Positions 9,894-18,106 of a stretch of 64,000 nucleotides of DNA are shown here, one piece after another (position 1 is the stretch's first letter; each line of letters opens with the position of its first letter). The stretch is from Mesorhizobium_K marinum (GTDB lineage: Bacteria > Pseudomonadota > Alphaproteobacteria > Rhizobiales > Rhizobiaceae). The position numbers and the translations under genes are program-made. The stretch lies in NCBI RefSeq assembly GCF_040813715.1, contig NZ_JBFOCH010000002.1, one strand, 5' to 3'. Under the pieces are notes generated by a model. That model saw only the letters and a program-made list of their open reading frames with translations, searched no databases and was not told the DNA's origin.

Positions 9894-11603
9894 TCAGAAT
9901 GTCTCGCCGCTGAGCATCGCGAGATGCTCGACGATCGGCCCGAGCGCGAGCGCCGGGAAGAACTGCAAGCCGCCGAGGATCAGGATGATGCCGATCAGCA
10001 GGCCGACGAAAAGCGGTGTGTGGGTCGGGAAGGTGCCGGCCGACGCGGGAACGCGCGGCTTGACGACCAGCGCCCCGGCGATCGCCAAGACCGGAACGGC
10101 ATAGGCGAAGCGTCCGAGCAGCATGGCGATGCCGAGCGTGGTGTTGTACCAGGGCGTGTTCGCCGTCAGGCCGCCGAAAGCCGAGCCGTTGTTGCCGGCG
10201 GCGGAGGTGAACCCGTAGAGGATCTCCGACAGTCCGTGCGGCCCGACCGTACCGACGCCGGCCGTAGCGAAGGGCAGCATCGCGGAAACGGCGGTAAAGC
10301 CGAGGATTGCGGTCGGCAGGATGAGTACGGCGAGCATGGCGAATTTCATCTCGCGGCTCTCGATCTTCTTGCCGAGCAGTTCGGGCGTGCGGCCGACCAT
10401 CAGGCCGGCTACGAAGACGGCGAGGATCGCGAAGACGAGCATGCCGTAGAGGCCGGAGCCGACGCCGCCAGGCAGCACCTCGCCGAGTTGCATCAAGAAC
10501 ATCGGCACGAGGCCGCCAAGCCCGGTGAGCGAACCATGCATGGCGTTCACGCCGCCGTCCGACAGGCCGGTGGTGGAAGCCGCGTAGGCTGCCGTCATCG
10601 CCTGGCCGAAACGGACCTCCTTGCCTTCCATGTTGCCAAGCGAAGGGTCGACCCCCAGTGCTGCCAGGATCGGGTTGCCATATGTCTCGGCCCAGTAGAT
10701 CGCGCCGATGGCGAAGGTGAGCATGATGCCGGTCACCGCGAGGAAGGCCCAGCCCTGGCGGCGGTCGCCGACCATCTGGCCGAAGGCGTAGACGAGGGCG
10801 GCCGAGACTCCGAGCATTGCGACGATGTTGAGGTAGTTCGACAGGGCCGTCGGATTCTCGAACGGGTGGGCGGCGTTGACGTTGAAGAAGCCGCCGCCGT
10901 TGGTGCCGAGCTGCTTGATGGCCTCCTGGCTGGCGACAGGGCCGAGCGCGATCGTCTGCCGCGCGCCTTCGAGCGTGGTTGCGGTGACGGACGCGTCGAG
11001 CGTCTGCGGCAGACCCATCGCCACGAAGGCAAGAGCCACCGCCACCGCGAGCGGCAGGAGCACGTAGAGGGTGGCGCGGGTCAGGTCGACCCAGAAGTTG
11101 CCGACCGTCTGCGCTGCGGAACGGGCGAAGGCGCGCGTAAGCGCCAGCGCCAGCGCGATGCCGGTCGCCGCTGAAACGAAGTTCTGCACGGTCAGCCCTG
11201 CCATCTGGCTGAAATGGCTGAGCGTGGTCTCGCCGCCGTAGGACTGCCAGTTGGTGTTTGTGACGAAACTGGCCGCCGTATTGAAGGCGAGATCGGGCGA
11301 CATGCCGGCAAATCCCTGCGGGTTCAGCGGCAGGTAGAATTGCAGGCGCAGGATCGCGTAAAGCGCGGCGAAACCCGCCGCGGCGAAGGCGAACATGGAA
11401 AACGCGTAGGCGAGCCAGCCCTGCTCGACGTTGCGGTCGACGCCGGCGGCGGCGTAGAAGGCGCGCTCGACCGGGCCGAGCACGGGCGAAAGGAATGTGT
11501 GTTCGCCGGTGAAGATGTTCGCCATGAAGCGGCCGAGTGGCTTCACCAAGACTGCGACGACGGCAAGAAGCAGGCCGATCTGCAGCCAACCAATGAGTGT
11601 CAT
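9894..11603 (-). CDS. kdpA: KdpA potassium-transporting ATPase subunit
   Basis: The K+-selective channel-like subunit of KdpFABC, 569 aa with about ten membrane helices. Four pore-like selectivity regions are visible, including GTNGGGFFN with AHPFENP and AAGNNGSAFGG. It starts MTLIGWLQIGLLLAVVAVL and ends MLSGETF. It binds K+ at the periplasmic side and passes it to KdpB. The gene follows kdpF by 22 bases and precedes kdpB by 11 bases. Confidence 0.96.
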   Translation of the reverse strand: MTLIGWLQIGLLLAVVAVLVKPLGRFMANIFTGEHTFLSPVLGPVERAFYAAAGVDRNVEQGWLAYAFSMFAFAAAGFAALYAILRLQFYLPLNPQGFAGMSPDLAFNTAASFVTNTNWQSYGGETTLSHFSQMAGLTVQNFVSAATGIALALALTRAFARSAAQTVGNFWVDLTRATLYVLLPLAVAVALAFVAMGLPQTLDASVTATTLEGARQTIALGPVASQEAIKQLGTNGGGFFNVNAAHPFENPTALSNYLNIVAMLGVSAALVYAFGQMVGDRRQGWAFLAVTGIMLTFAIGAIYWAETYGNPILAALGVDPSLGNMEGKEVRFGQAMTAAYAASTTGLSDGGVNAMHGSLTGLGGLVPMFLMQLGEVLPGGVGSGLYGMLVFAILAVFVAGLMVGRTPELLGKKIESREMKFAMLAVLILPTAILGFTAVSAMLPFATAGVGTVGPHGLSEILYGFTSAAGNNGSAFGGLTANTPWYNTTLGIAMLLGRFAYAVPVLAIAGALVVKPRVPASAGTFPTHTPLFVGLLIGIILILGGLQFFPALALGPIVEHLAMLSGETF

Positions 11604-11625
11604 GGAATTTGCTCCGAAGCCGCGA

Positions 11626-11712
11626 TCAGAACCGTTCCGGCCTGATCAGCGTGAAGACGAGGTAGATGCCTAGCGCGAGCGCAACGGCGAGACCGATGAG
11701 TGGTTCAACCAT
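11626..11712 (-). CDS. kdpF: KdpF small membrane subunit
   Basis: A 28-aa single-helix peptide (MVEPLIGLAVALALGIYLV, ending TLIRPERF) directly upstream of kdpA. Size, hydrophobic profile and the C-terminal L-x-x-PERF pattern fit KdpF, the lipid-like stabilising subunit of the Kdp complex. It is part of the same minus-strand operon. Confidence 0.9.
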   Translation of the reverse strand: MVEPLIGLAVALALGIYLVFTLIRPERF

Positions 11713-11722
11713 CGCGATTTCC

Positions 11723-11806
11723 TCAAATTCGGCCGAGGCTGCGGGCATAGAGCGCAAGCAGGACGAACATGCCCAGCCCTATGGCGAGGTAGAGGATGTC
11801 GGACAT
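11723..11806 (-). CDS. Tiny single-helix membrane protein upstream of kdpF
   Basis: A 27-aa ORF, MSDILYLAIGLGMFVLLALY followed by ARSLGRI. It has a clear ribosome binding site (GGAGAAAG) and ends ten bases before the kdpF start. It is one hydrophobic helix with a basic C-terminus, KdpF-like in design but with different sequence. Similar short ORFs are found upstream of kdpF in other proteobacterial kdp operons and are usually left unannotated. It may be an accessory subunit or a leader peptide; no function is established. Confidence 0.6.
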   Translation of the reverse strand: MSDILYLAIGLGMFVLLALYARSLGRI

Positions 11807-11939
11807 AGCTTTCTCCGATGAGAGTTCGGAGGCATAGGTGCAGCGATCAGCGTCAAATCTCGATTGGGAATGAAGCGGCTGTGCATAATGAAACCATAAA
11901 GGCGCCACGACCGGGCGCTCTCTAGGTTGCTGCCTGTGC

Positions 11940-12764
11940 CTATTGCGTCGGCGCAGCGGCCATGATCGAGAGCGCCGAGAGGATGCTTGCGGCGTCGCCG
12001 AAACTGCCGACAGTGAACGTCACTGACAGAACGTCGCGCCGCTCGATCCAGGGCAGCAGGGCGGCCGCGTCGGCGTATGTCTGCCGCAGGAACTCCACCG
12101 TGACGACATGGGGCGGCCGGCAAGGGGGGGTGACCGGACAGTCGCCCGCCCGTTCGACCGCCGACCGGACCTGTTCCTCGATCAGCGCTCGCGCGGCTGC
12201 CGGGGCCATGCTGTCGACGGCTTCGGCCGAGATCGTCGATTTCGTGACGATCCGCGCGGCGCCGGGAAACTGCGCCTCGATCTCCGTCGCCAGGCAGTCG
12301 TCGCCGCTTGCGGCGAGCAGGGGCACGCCGAGTTCCGCCGCATGGCCGGCAAACAGGGTGGGCTCGCCGGTCGTCATCCCGTTGATGTCGATGTGACGGA
12401 AGGCCGCCGAACTGATGGTGTGGGCGAGCACGCCGCGCCGACCGGCCGCCGCGTGGTAGCCGATCAGCACCAGTCCGTCATGGCTGCGGTCGAGGCCGGC
12501 GACCATCGAGACGGGCCGTCGTGATCCGCTGACGACCCGCACCCTTGGGTCGATGTCCTCGAGCACGAGATTCTGCATGCTCCCATGCGAATCGGCGACC
12601 GTCACCGCCGTCGCGCCGCCCCTGAACGCTCCGGCCGCGGCAGCGTTCGCCTCCGCGGTCATCAGCCGTCGCGCCAGTTCGTAGTCGGGGTTGCCACGCT
12701 GGCCCTGAAAGGCGCTGGAGACGCCGGCAACGCCCTCGATATCCATCGAGATGTAAATCTTCAT
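11940..12764 (-). CDS. dppA: M55 family D-aminopeptidase (DppA-like)
   Basis: Zinc-dependent D-stereospecific aminopeptidase of family M55, 274 aa, which releases N-terminal D-amino acids such as D-Ala from peptides. Residues known from Bacillus DppA are in register: D8 and E10 in MKIYISMDIEGVAGV, H60 in ADSHGS, H104 in IGYHAAAG, H115 in LAHTISS and E134 in TGEPTLF (E133 in Bacillus). The start was placed at the family N-terminus MKIYIS; a longer in-frame start 78 bases upstream has no family support. The gene is divergent from an amino-acid ABC transporter, which suggests that D-amino acids are both released and imported. Confidence 0.88.
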   Translation of the reverse strand: MKIYISMDIEGVAGVSSAFQGQRGNPDYELARRLMTAEANAAAAGAFRGGATAVTVADSHGSMQNLVLEDIDPRVRVVSGSRRPVSMVAGLDRSHDGLVLIGYHAAAGRRGVLAHTISSAAFRHIDINGMTTGEPTLFAGHAAELGVPLLAASGDDCLATEIEAQFPGAARIVTKSTISAEAVDSMAPAAARALIEEQVRSAVERAGDCPVTPPCRPPHVVTVEFLRQTYADAAALLPWIERRDVLSVTFTVGSFGDAASILSALSIMAAAPTQ

Positions 12765-12864
12765 GATATTCCAATGCCTTACTGGGTTTCTAGGACGACG
12801 GAGGAAGTTGTCAAACTCAAGAATGGAATATGCATTTGCCAAAAAATTTTTTAAATCAAAAAAA

Positions 12865-12893
12865 TTGACAATGTAATTTCGCGTCGCCTAAAT
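12865..12893 (+). promoter_or_regulatory. Candidate promoter for the amino-acid ABC operon
   Basis: In the AT-rich stretch between the divergent genes, TTGACA (12865-12870) is followed after 17 bases by CTAAAT (12888-12893), a weak -10. Transcription would begin about 20 bases before the ATG at 12918, leaving room for the GGGGGAG ribosome binding site. Judged by eye only. Confidence 0.35.
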
Positions 12894-12917
12894 GTGCTCG
12901 TCCATGGGGGAGAAGAC

Positions 12918-13694
12918 ATGACGGGCGCCAGCACAATTGCACCCGACGAGGCCATCATCGACGTCGTCGGCGTTCGCAAGACCTTCCCTTCCATCGGGTC
13001 GCGTGGAGGCTGCGTCGCGCTCGACGATGTCCATATGTCGGTCCGGCGGGGCGAGGTGGTGGTGATCATCGGCCCTTCCGGTTCGGGCAAGAGCACGCTG
13101 TTGCGCACCTTGAACGCGCTGGTGGCGGTCGATCGCGGCGTCATCCGCATCGCCGGCCGCGAGGTCACCGATCCGAAGACCGATCTCCCGAAGCTGCGCG
13201 CCGATGTCGGCATGGTCTTCCAGCATTTCAACCTGTTTCAGCACAAGACGGCACTGGAGAATGTCGTGCTCCCGCAGCGCGTCGTGCGCCGCCGCAGTGC
13301 GTCCGAGGCGAGGGATAGGGCGCTGGCGCTGCTCGATCGCGTCGGCGTGCTCGACCGCCAGGATCACTATCCGGGCCAGCTTTCCGGAGGCCAGCAGCAG
13401 CGCGTGGCGATCGCGCGTTCGCTGGCGATGGATCCGAGCGTCATGCTGTTCGACGAAGCGACCTCGGCCCTCGATCCCGAAATGATCGGCGGCATCCTCG
13501 ACCTCATGCGTGGTCTCGCGGAAGACGGCATGACGATGGTCGCCGTCACGCATGAAATGGGGTTCGCCCGCGATGTCGCCGACCGCGTCATCTTCATGGA
13601 TGAGGGAGCAGTCGTCGAGAGCGGGGCGCCCGAAGCCGTTTTCGCCAATCCGCAGAGCGAGCGCGCGCGCCGCTTCCTGTCACAGATCCACTGA
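12918..13694 (+). CDS. Polar amino-acid ABC transporter ATP-binding protein
   Basis: A 258-aa ATPase of the polar amino-acid uptake (GlnQ/HisP) type. Walker A is GPSGSGKST (residues 52-60), the Q-loop is in GMVFQHFNLFQH, the signature is LSGGQQQR, Walker B is VMLFDEATSALDPEM and the H-loop is VTHEM. The ATG at 12918 is chosen because GGGGGAG lies just upstream. It is the first gene of a plus-strand operon with a binding protein, two permeases and a regulator. A 5-bp hairpin with TTTT (13699-13718) lies between it and the next gene. Confidence 0.93.
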   Translation: MTGASTIAPDEAIIDVVGVRKTFPSIGSRGGCVALDDVHMSVRRGEVVVIIGPSGSGKSTLLRTLNALVAVDRGVIRIAGREVTDPKTDLPKLRADVGMVFQHFNLFQHKTALENVVLPQRVVRRRSASEARDRALALLDRVGVLDRQDHYPGQLSGGQQQRVAIARSLAMDPSVMLFDEATSALDPEMIGGILDLMRGLAEDGMTMVAVTHEMGFARDVADRVIFMDEGAVVESGAPEAVFANPQSERARRFLSQIH

Positions 13695-13736
13695 ACCCGC
13701 ACCAATCACGGTGCTTTTGATGAGGGAGGAGATCTC

Positions 13737-14537
13737 ATGAAATTGTTCAAGTCGATAGGCAAGGCGCTGGCCGTTGCCACGATCGCGCTGGCGGCGCTTC
13801 CAGGGCTGGCCTCAGCTGAAACCGAGATGGACGAAATTCTGCAGCGCGGCGAATTGCGCGTCGGCGTCCAGACCCAGGGCGCGCCGGTCAGCTTCATCAA
13901 CAAGAACGGCGAGCGTACGGGGCTGGCGATTGAGATCGTGCAGATGATGGCCGACGATCTCGGCGTCAAGCTGGTGCTGCAGGACTATGACTGGAAGGGC
14001 CTGATCCCGGCGCTGCTTGCCGGCAAGTTCGACCTCATCGCCGCCGACATGACGCCGACTCCGCAGCGCACGGCGCAATTGCTGTTCTCCCGCCCGTTCT
14101 TCTATCAGGACACGGTGGCGTTCACCGGCAAGGAGAACCCGGCGACCACCTGGCAGGACCTGAACAAGGAAGGCGTCAACGTCGGCGGCGTCCAGGGCGG
14201 AACCTATGTAACCGCGATCAAGGAGTTCCTCCCCAACGCTACCGTGAAGGAGTTCGCGAGCGGGCCGGCTACCGCCCAGGCGCTCGCCGCCGGCCGCATC
14301 GACGCCGCCCTGACCGATCTCGGAAACGCCCAGACCTATGTGGGTGAGTTCACCAACCTCAAGATTGTCGACGGCATCATTACCCGCGAGCCGCTGGCGT
14401 TCGCGACGCGCGCCGAAAACAGCCACCTCAAGTTCTGGATGGACAACTATTTCGAGCTGATCTCGGCCAACGGCAAGCTGGACCGCCTGGTCAAGTACTG
14501 GTGGAACTCCCGGGACTGGGAAGCCGACCACAAGTAA
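13737..14537 (+). CDS. Amino-acid ABC transporter substrate-binding protein (family 3)
   Basis: A 266-aa periplasmic binding protein with a Sec signal peptide (MKLFKSIGKALAVATIALAA, cleavage near ASA-E). The mature part has the family 3 pattern: GELRVGVQTQGAPVSF, GLAIEIVQMMADDLG, FDLIAADMTPTPQR and a hinge-region repeat in the second lobe. Substrates of this family are polar amino acids or opines. The neighbouring D-aminopeptidase and PLP lyase suggest a D-amino acid; this is inference. GGGAGGAG precedes the ATG. A strong hairpin follows the stop. Confidence 0.92.
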   Translation: MKLFKSIGKALAVATIALAALPGLASAETEMDEILQRGELRVGVQTQGAPVSFINKNGERTGLAIEIVQMMADDLGVKLVLQDYDWKGLIPALLAGKFDLIAADMTPTPQRTAQLLFSRPFFYQDTVAFTGKENPATTWQDLNKEGVNVGGVQGGTYVTAIKEFLPNATVKEFASGPATAQALAAGRIDAALTDLGNAQTYVGEFTNLKIVDGIITREPLAFATRAENSHLKFWMDNYFELISANGKLDRLVKYWWNSRDWEADHK

Positions 14538-14550
14538 GTCCTCCCAACCT

Positions 14551-14577
14551 GCGCCGGCGGCCCGGGGTCGCCGGCGC
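14551..14577 (+). terminator. Hairpin after the amino-acid binding protein gene
   Basis: Perfect 9-bp inverted repeat GCGCCGGCG/CGCCGGCGC with a 9-base loop, placed 14 bases after the binding-protein stop and just before the permease genes. It lacks a T tract, so it is more likely a 3'-protective or partial attenuator element than a full terminator. Confidence 0.6.
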
Positions 14578-14597
14578 CCATCGTGGTTCGGATCTTC

Positions 14598-15314
14598 ATG
14601 TTGCTGGATTTTCTCGCCGACTGGCTTGTCGGCATATACAATTTCCGGATCGTCGCGCACTATCTCGACGAATTCGCGCGCGGCCTCGCAAACACCCTGG
14701 CAGCTGCCGGTGCGAGCCTGATCCTGTCGGTCGCGCTGGGGACGCTCGTTGCGGGCGCGCGACTGTCTGGCACCCGCTTTCTGACGTGGCCGGCAGAAGC
14801 CTATGTCCAGGCCATCCGTTCGACCCCGTTGCTGCTGCAGATCTACATCGTCTATTTCGGGCTTCCGTTGCTGTTTCCAGCCGCCCTGCGCTGGCCGGAG
14901 CTCGGGCTCGGCATTGTCGCCCTGACCATCCATACCGCGCCCTACATGGCCGAGATCATCCGCTCCGGAATCCAGTCCGTCGAGCGGGGGCAGATCGAAG
15001 GCGCGATGGCGGTCGGCATGACCTTCCTGCAGCGCGCACGCCACGTGGTGCTGCCGCAGGCCTTCGCCAACACGCTGCCGGCGCTGCTCGGGCAAACCGC
15101 GATCCTGGTCAAGGACACTTCGCTCCTGTCGCTGATCACCGTGTTCGACGTTGTCGCCGCCGGCATGCTGCTGAACAGCGAGCGAATCCGGCCCGGCGAG
15201 GGCTTCCTGACCGTCGCGGCCATCTATCTGACGATCTACCTGATCCTGCTCGTCCTCTCCCACCGGGTGCAGCGCACGCTTGCAGGCAAGGCCTGGAACA
15301 GGAACCCGGCATGA
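14598..15314 (+). CDS. Amino-acid ABC transporter permease 1
   Basis: HisM/GlnP-type inner-membrane permease of about 238 aa with the conserved EAA-like loop (YMAEIIRSGIQSVERGQIEGA ... QRARHVVLPQAF). About five membrane helices are seen. The start is uncertain: the ATG at 14598 has a GGA six bases upstream, and a GTG at 14583 would add five residues. The stop overlaps the next permease start (ATGA). Confidence 0.9.
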   Translation: MLLDFLADWLVGIYNFRIVAHYLDEFARGLANTLAAAGASLILSVALGTLVAGARLSGTRFLTWPAEAYVQAIRSTPLLLQIYIVYFGLPLLFPAALRWPELGLGIVALTIHTAPYMAEIIRSGIQSVERGQIEGAMAVGMTFLQRARHVVLPQAFANTLPALLGQTAILVKDTSLLSLITVFDVVAAGMLLNSERIRPGEGFLTVAAIYLTIYLILLVLSHRVQRTLAGKAWNRNPA

Positions 15315-16015
15315 TCGAGCACTACACAGAGGTCTTGCGCTCGGTCCTGCCGTTTCTGCTGACCGGCTTCGTCGAGACGTTGCGCATCTCGCTGCTCGGC
15401 GTGGCCGGGGGCTCGGTACTGGGCTTCCTGCTGGGCGTCGTCCGGGGCCAGAACTTTCGCTACGCAACCCCGCTCATCGGCGGATATCTGCACCTTTTGC
15501 GCGGCACGCCGTTCCTGGTGCAGCTCTATGTGATCTATTTCGTCCTGCCGGGAACCGGCATTCCCTGGCTGATGTGGGATTCGATGACTGCGTCGCTTCT
15601 CAGCCTGTCGATCTACACGTCGAGCTATGTCACGGAGATCGTCAGCGGCGCCATCCGCGCGGTGCCGCGCGGCCAGTGGGAGGGTGCTTTCGCGCTCGGG
15701 ATGCGTCGCGTCCAGACACTGCGGCACATCATCCTGCCGCAGGCCGCCGCCCTGATCCTGCCCTCGCTGGGCGGCGTCTACGTCAACCTGATCAAGGCGA
15801 CGTCGATCGTATCGGTCGTCGGCATCAGCGAATTGACCCGGGAGGGCGAAAACGCGATTCTGAGATACCCGGGCGATATCCTGTTCATCTACGGCGTCGT
15901 GGCTCTCATCTACTTCTGCTACTGCTTCCCGGTCCTGAAATTCGTGGACTGGCTCGAGAGCCGGTCGCGCCAAAACGTCAGCCGCGGCAGGGCCACGGCC
16001 GAACCGTCCCCATAA
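15311..16015 (+). CDS. Amino-acid ABC transporter permease 2
   Basis: Second HisQ/HisM-type permease, 234 aa. It starts MIEHYTEVLRSVLPFLLTGF and carries the EAA loop (VTEIVSGAIRAVPRGQWEGA ... RRVQTLRHIILPQAAA). It overlaps the first permease by four bases. The pair should form the heterodimeric membrane channel of the uptake system. Confidence 0.92.
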   Translation: MIEHYTEVLRSVLPFLLTGFVETLRISLLGVAGGSVLGFLLGVVRGQNFRYATPLIGGYLHLLRGTPFLVQLYVIYFVLPGTGIPWLMWDSMTASLLSLSIYTSSYVTEIVSGAIRAVPRGQWEGAFALGMRRVQTLRHIILPQAAALILPSLGGVYVNLIKATSIVSVVGISELTREGENAILRYPGDILFIYGVVALIYFCYCFPVLKFVDWLESRSRQNVSRGRATAEPSP

Positions 16016-16024
16016 CCAAGACGA

Positions 16025-16750
16025 GTGTTGGATCGCATGGAACAGGAACTCGAACCGATCTTCCAATCCTATGGCGCGCTGATGAGCGCACTGGTCAGCC
16101 AGTTTGGCGCGAACTGCCAGGCTTCGCTCTATGACATGCGCGGCCGACGCCCGCAGCTGGTTGCGGTCACCGGCACCGTCATGGAGGCCGAGATCGGATC
16201 ACATCTGCCCGAGAAGCTGTTCGACCGGTTGAACTCGGCGGCGCGCGAATCCGGCCAGCCGCTGCTCTTCACGGCCGCGACGCCAGACGGCCGGCGGCTG
16301 AGTTCGTCGCTGACGCTGCTGCGCGACGCATCCGGGGAGACGTTCGGCTGCCTCAGGATCGACTTCTGCATCGAAAGCCTGATGCACAGCATCAACGTGT
16401 TGCAGAACTTCTGCAACTTCGAGACGCCGCCAGCGGCGGCTCCCGCAATTGCCGGCAACGAAGACGTGATCGGCATGGTCGATGCGATCGTCAGCGAAGT
16501 GATGAACGAGAACGGTTCGCTGCGCACGCAAGACAAGCGCACCTACCGCATGAACGTGGTGAGGGGGCTCGAGAAGAAGAACGTCTTTTTGGTGAAAGGG
16601 GCGATCGACCTGATCGCGGCGAGAATGAACGTGTCCAAGTTTACGCTGTACAACTACATCGACAAGGTCCGCAGCGAGACGGGCTCGGTCGACCCTAAGT
16701 CGTCGCTCCGCGACAGCCTGCAGGCGTCTGGCAAGGCGGACGGACGATGA
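16025..16750 (+). CDS. DauR/YheO-type transcriptional regulator
   Basis: A 241-aa regulator with an N-terminal YheO-like PAS domain (about residues 5-125, including LYDMRGRRPQLVAVTGT and CLRIDFCIESL) and a C-terminal DauR-type helix-turn-helix (about 165-225, GAIDLIAARMNVSKFTLYNY). DauR represses D-arginine catabolism genes in Pseudomonas, so a D-amino-acid ligand is plausible here. The start could be the GTG at 16025 or the ATG at 16037; neither has a strong ribosome site. It overlaps the PLP enzyme gene by four bases. Confidence 0.85.
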   Translation: MLDRMEQELEPIFQSYGALMSALVSQFGANCQASLYDMRGRRPQLVAVTGTVMEAEIGSHLPEKLFDRLNSAARESGQPLLFTAATPDGRRLSSSLTLLRDASGETFGCLRIDFCIESLMHSINVLQNFCNFETPPAAAPAIAGNEDVIGMVDAIVSEVMNENGSLRTQDKRTYRMNVVRGLEKKNVFLVKGAIDLIAARMNVSKFTLYNYIDKVRSETGSVDPKSSLRDSLQASGKADGR

Positions 16751-17848
16751 CCGATTTCGGCCATTCGCGCATTGCACTCCTCGATGGACCGACGCCGCTT
16801 CGCCGCATGGAGCGACTGGAAGCGACGCTTGGTCGCCGACCCCTCTACATCAAGCGCGACGACCACATGGAAGCCGGTCTCGGCGGCAACAAGCTGCGCA
16901 GCCTGGAGTTCTGGGTTGGTGCTGCGCTCGAGGAGGATGCCGACGTGCTTGTCGTTGCTGGCGAGCCCAACTCCAACCAGTGCCGGCTGACCGCGGCGGC
17001 TGCGGCGAAGGCCGGCCTCGACTGCGTCATCGTCCACAACGCACACCAGGACGACTGGGCGGGCCGCGCGTCGGCGCTCAGCCGCATTCTCGGCGCAACG
17101 ATCAGGTTCGTCGGGCCGATGGACGAGAGCCGCCGCTCAAACGTGGTCGAGGACGTCGCCGAACAGCTGCGGTTCGATGGCCGGCGACCCTATGTCGNAC
17201 CGCCGGTCAAACGTGGTTGAGGACGTCGCCGAACAGTTGCGGCTCGATGGCCGGCGACCCTATGTCGTCGGCAACGGAGTGGTCGGCGCCCTGGGTTATG
17301 CGCGTGCCGCGGCCGAACTCCTGCGGCAGTCGGACGAGACGGGCGCGGGGATTCGCCACGTGTTCCTGCCCGGATCGATGGGGCCGACCGAGACGGGCTT
17401 CATCTTCGGCAATGCCTTGTTGGGGAATCCGTTCGAGGTTCACCTGGTAAGCGTGGAATACGGGCTGGCGGACCTGGCGGCGAGAATTGCGCGTATCGAC
17501 CGCGATCTCAGGCGGACGACCGGGCTCAATCCGCCGCCGCTGGAGGATGCGGCCATCCACTACCACATGGACTACCTTGGACCGGGCTATGCCCGACCCA
17601 CGCCGCAGGCCGAGGAGGCGATACTTGCGCTGGCGCGGCACGAGGCGATCTTCCTCGAGCACACCTACACGAGCAAGACGTTCGCCTGCTTCATGGACAT
17701 GGCCAAGGGTGGCGCGCTGCCGGCCGACGAGGCCATGTGCTTCCTGCACACGGGCGGCGTTCCCGCTCTCTTCTGGCAGCTGGACCTCTTCAACCTCATC
17801 CGGCAGCCGGATTCTGGACGAACGGAGGCCTTGCTGCCGGCAGTCTAG
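16747..17848 (+). CDS. D-cysteine desulfhydrase / ACC deaminase-like PLP enzyme (split by a contig gap)
   Basis: PLP-dependent lyase of the D-cysteine desulfhydrase/ACC deaminase group. The PLP lysine is K49 in GLGGNKLRSLEF, followed by EPNSNQCRLTAAAAAKAG, where the family usually has QSNHxRQ. The C-terminal half includes FLPGSMGPTETGFIFGNALL and LHTGGVPALFW. A single N at 17198 with a 69-bp overlap breaks the frame; removing 70 bp gives 343 aa, the family length. The copies differ by SNPs. Position after a DauR-like regulator and an amino-acid transporter suggests a deaminating or desulphurating step on an imported D-amino acid; the substrate is not proven. Confidence 0.85.
17129..17267. repeat. 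Contig-overlap duplication at N 17198
   Basis: Bases 17129-17197 recur at 17199-17267 with several substitutions, for example CTCAAACGTGGTC versus GTCAAACGTGGTT. Two strain alleles were apparently joined. Confidence 0.85.
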
Positions 17849-18106
17849 AGGACGAAAGGGCAGCATCGCGCGGCGAACTGTCTGAGGTCCGGTAGCGCGC
17901 ACGGCGCGTCCGTTGCGAGGAATACGGGCAGGGGGCTTCCCCCAAGCCGGACCGGCTTGTGATTCCTCCGAAGCGTTCGGGCGGACGGAAATGCGGCGCC
18001 TCGACCGCGAGGGCCCAGCGCGCGTGGCCGGCTTGCCAATGTCGGCGAAGACGTTAACAAAAGCGGATCGGTTGCTTTGGCTGCCTGGCTGGAGAGGGAA
18101 ACAGGC
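17849..18106. other. Intergenic region without a recognised gene
   Basis: 258 bp between the D-amino-acid operon and the gtr-like operon. A short GGGGG-CTT-CCCCC hairpin near 17934 is the only visible structure and may end the upstream operon. No ORF with codon bias or ribosome site was found. Confidence 0.4.
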
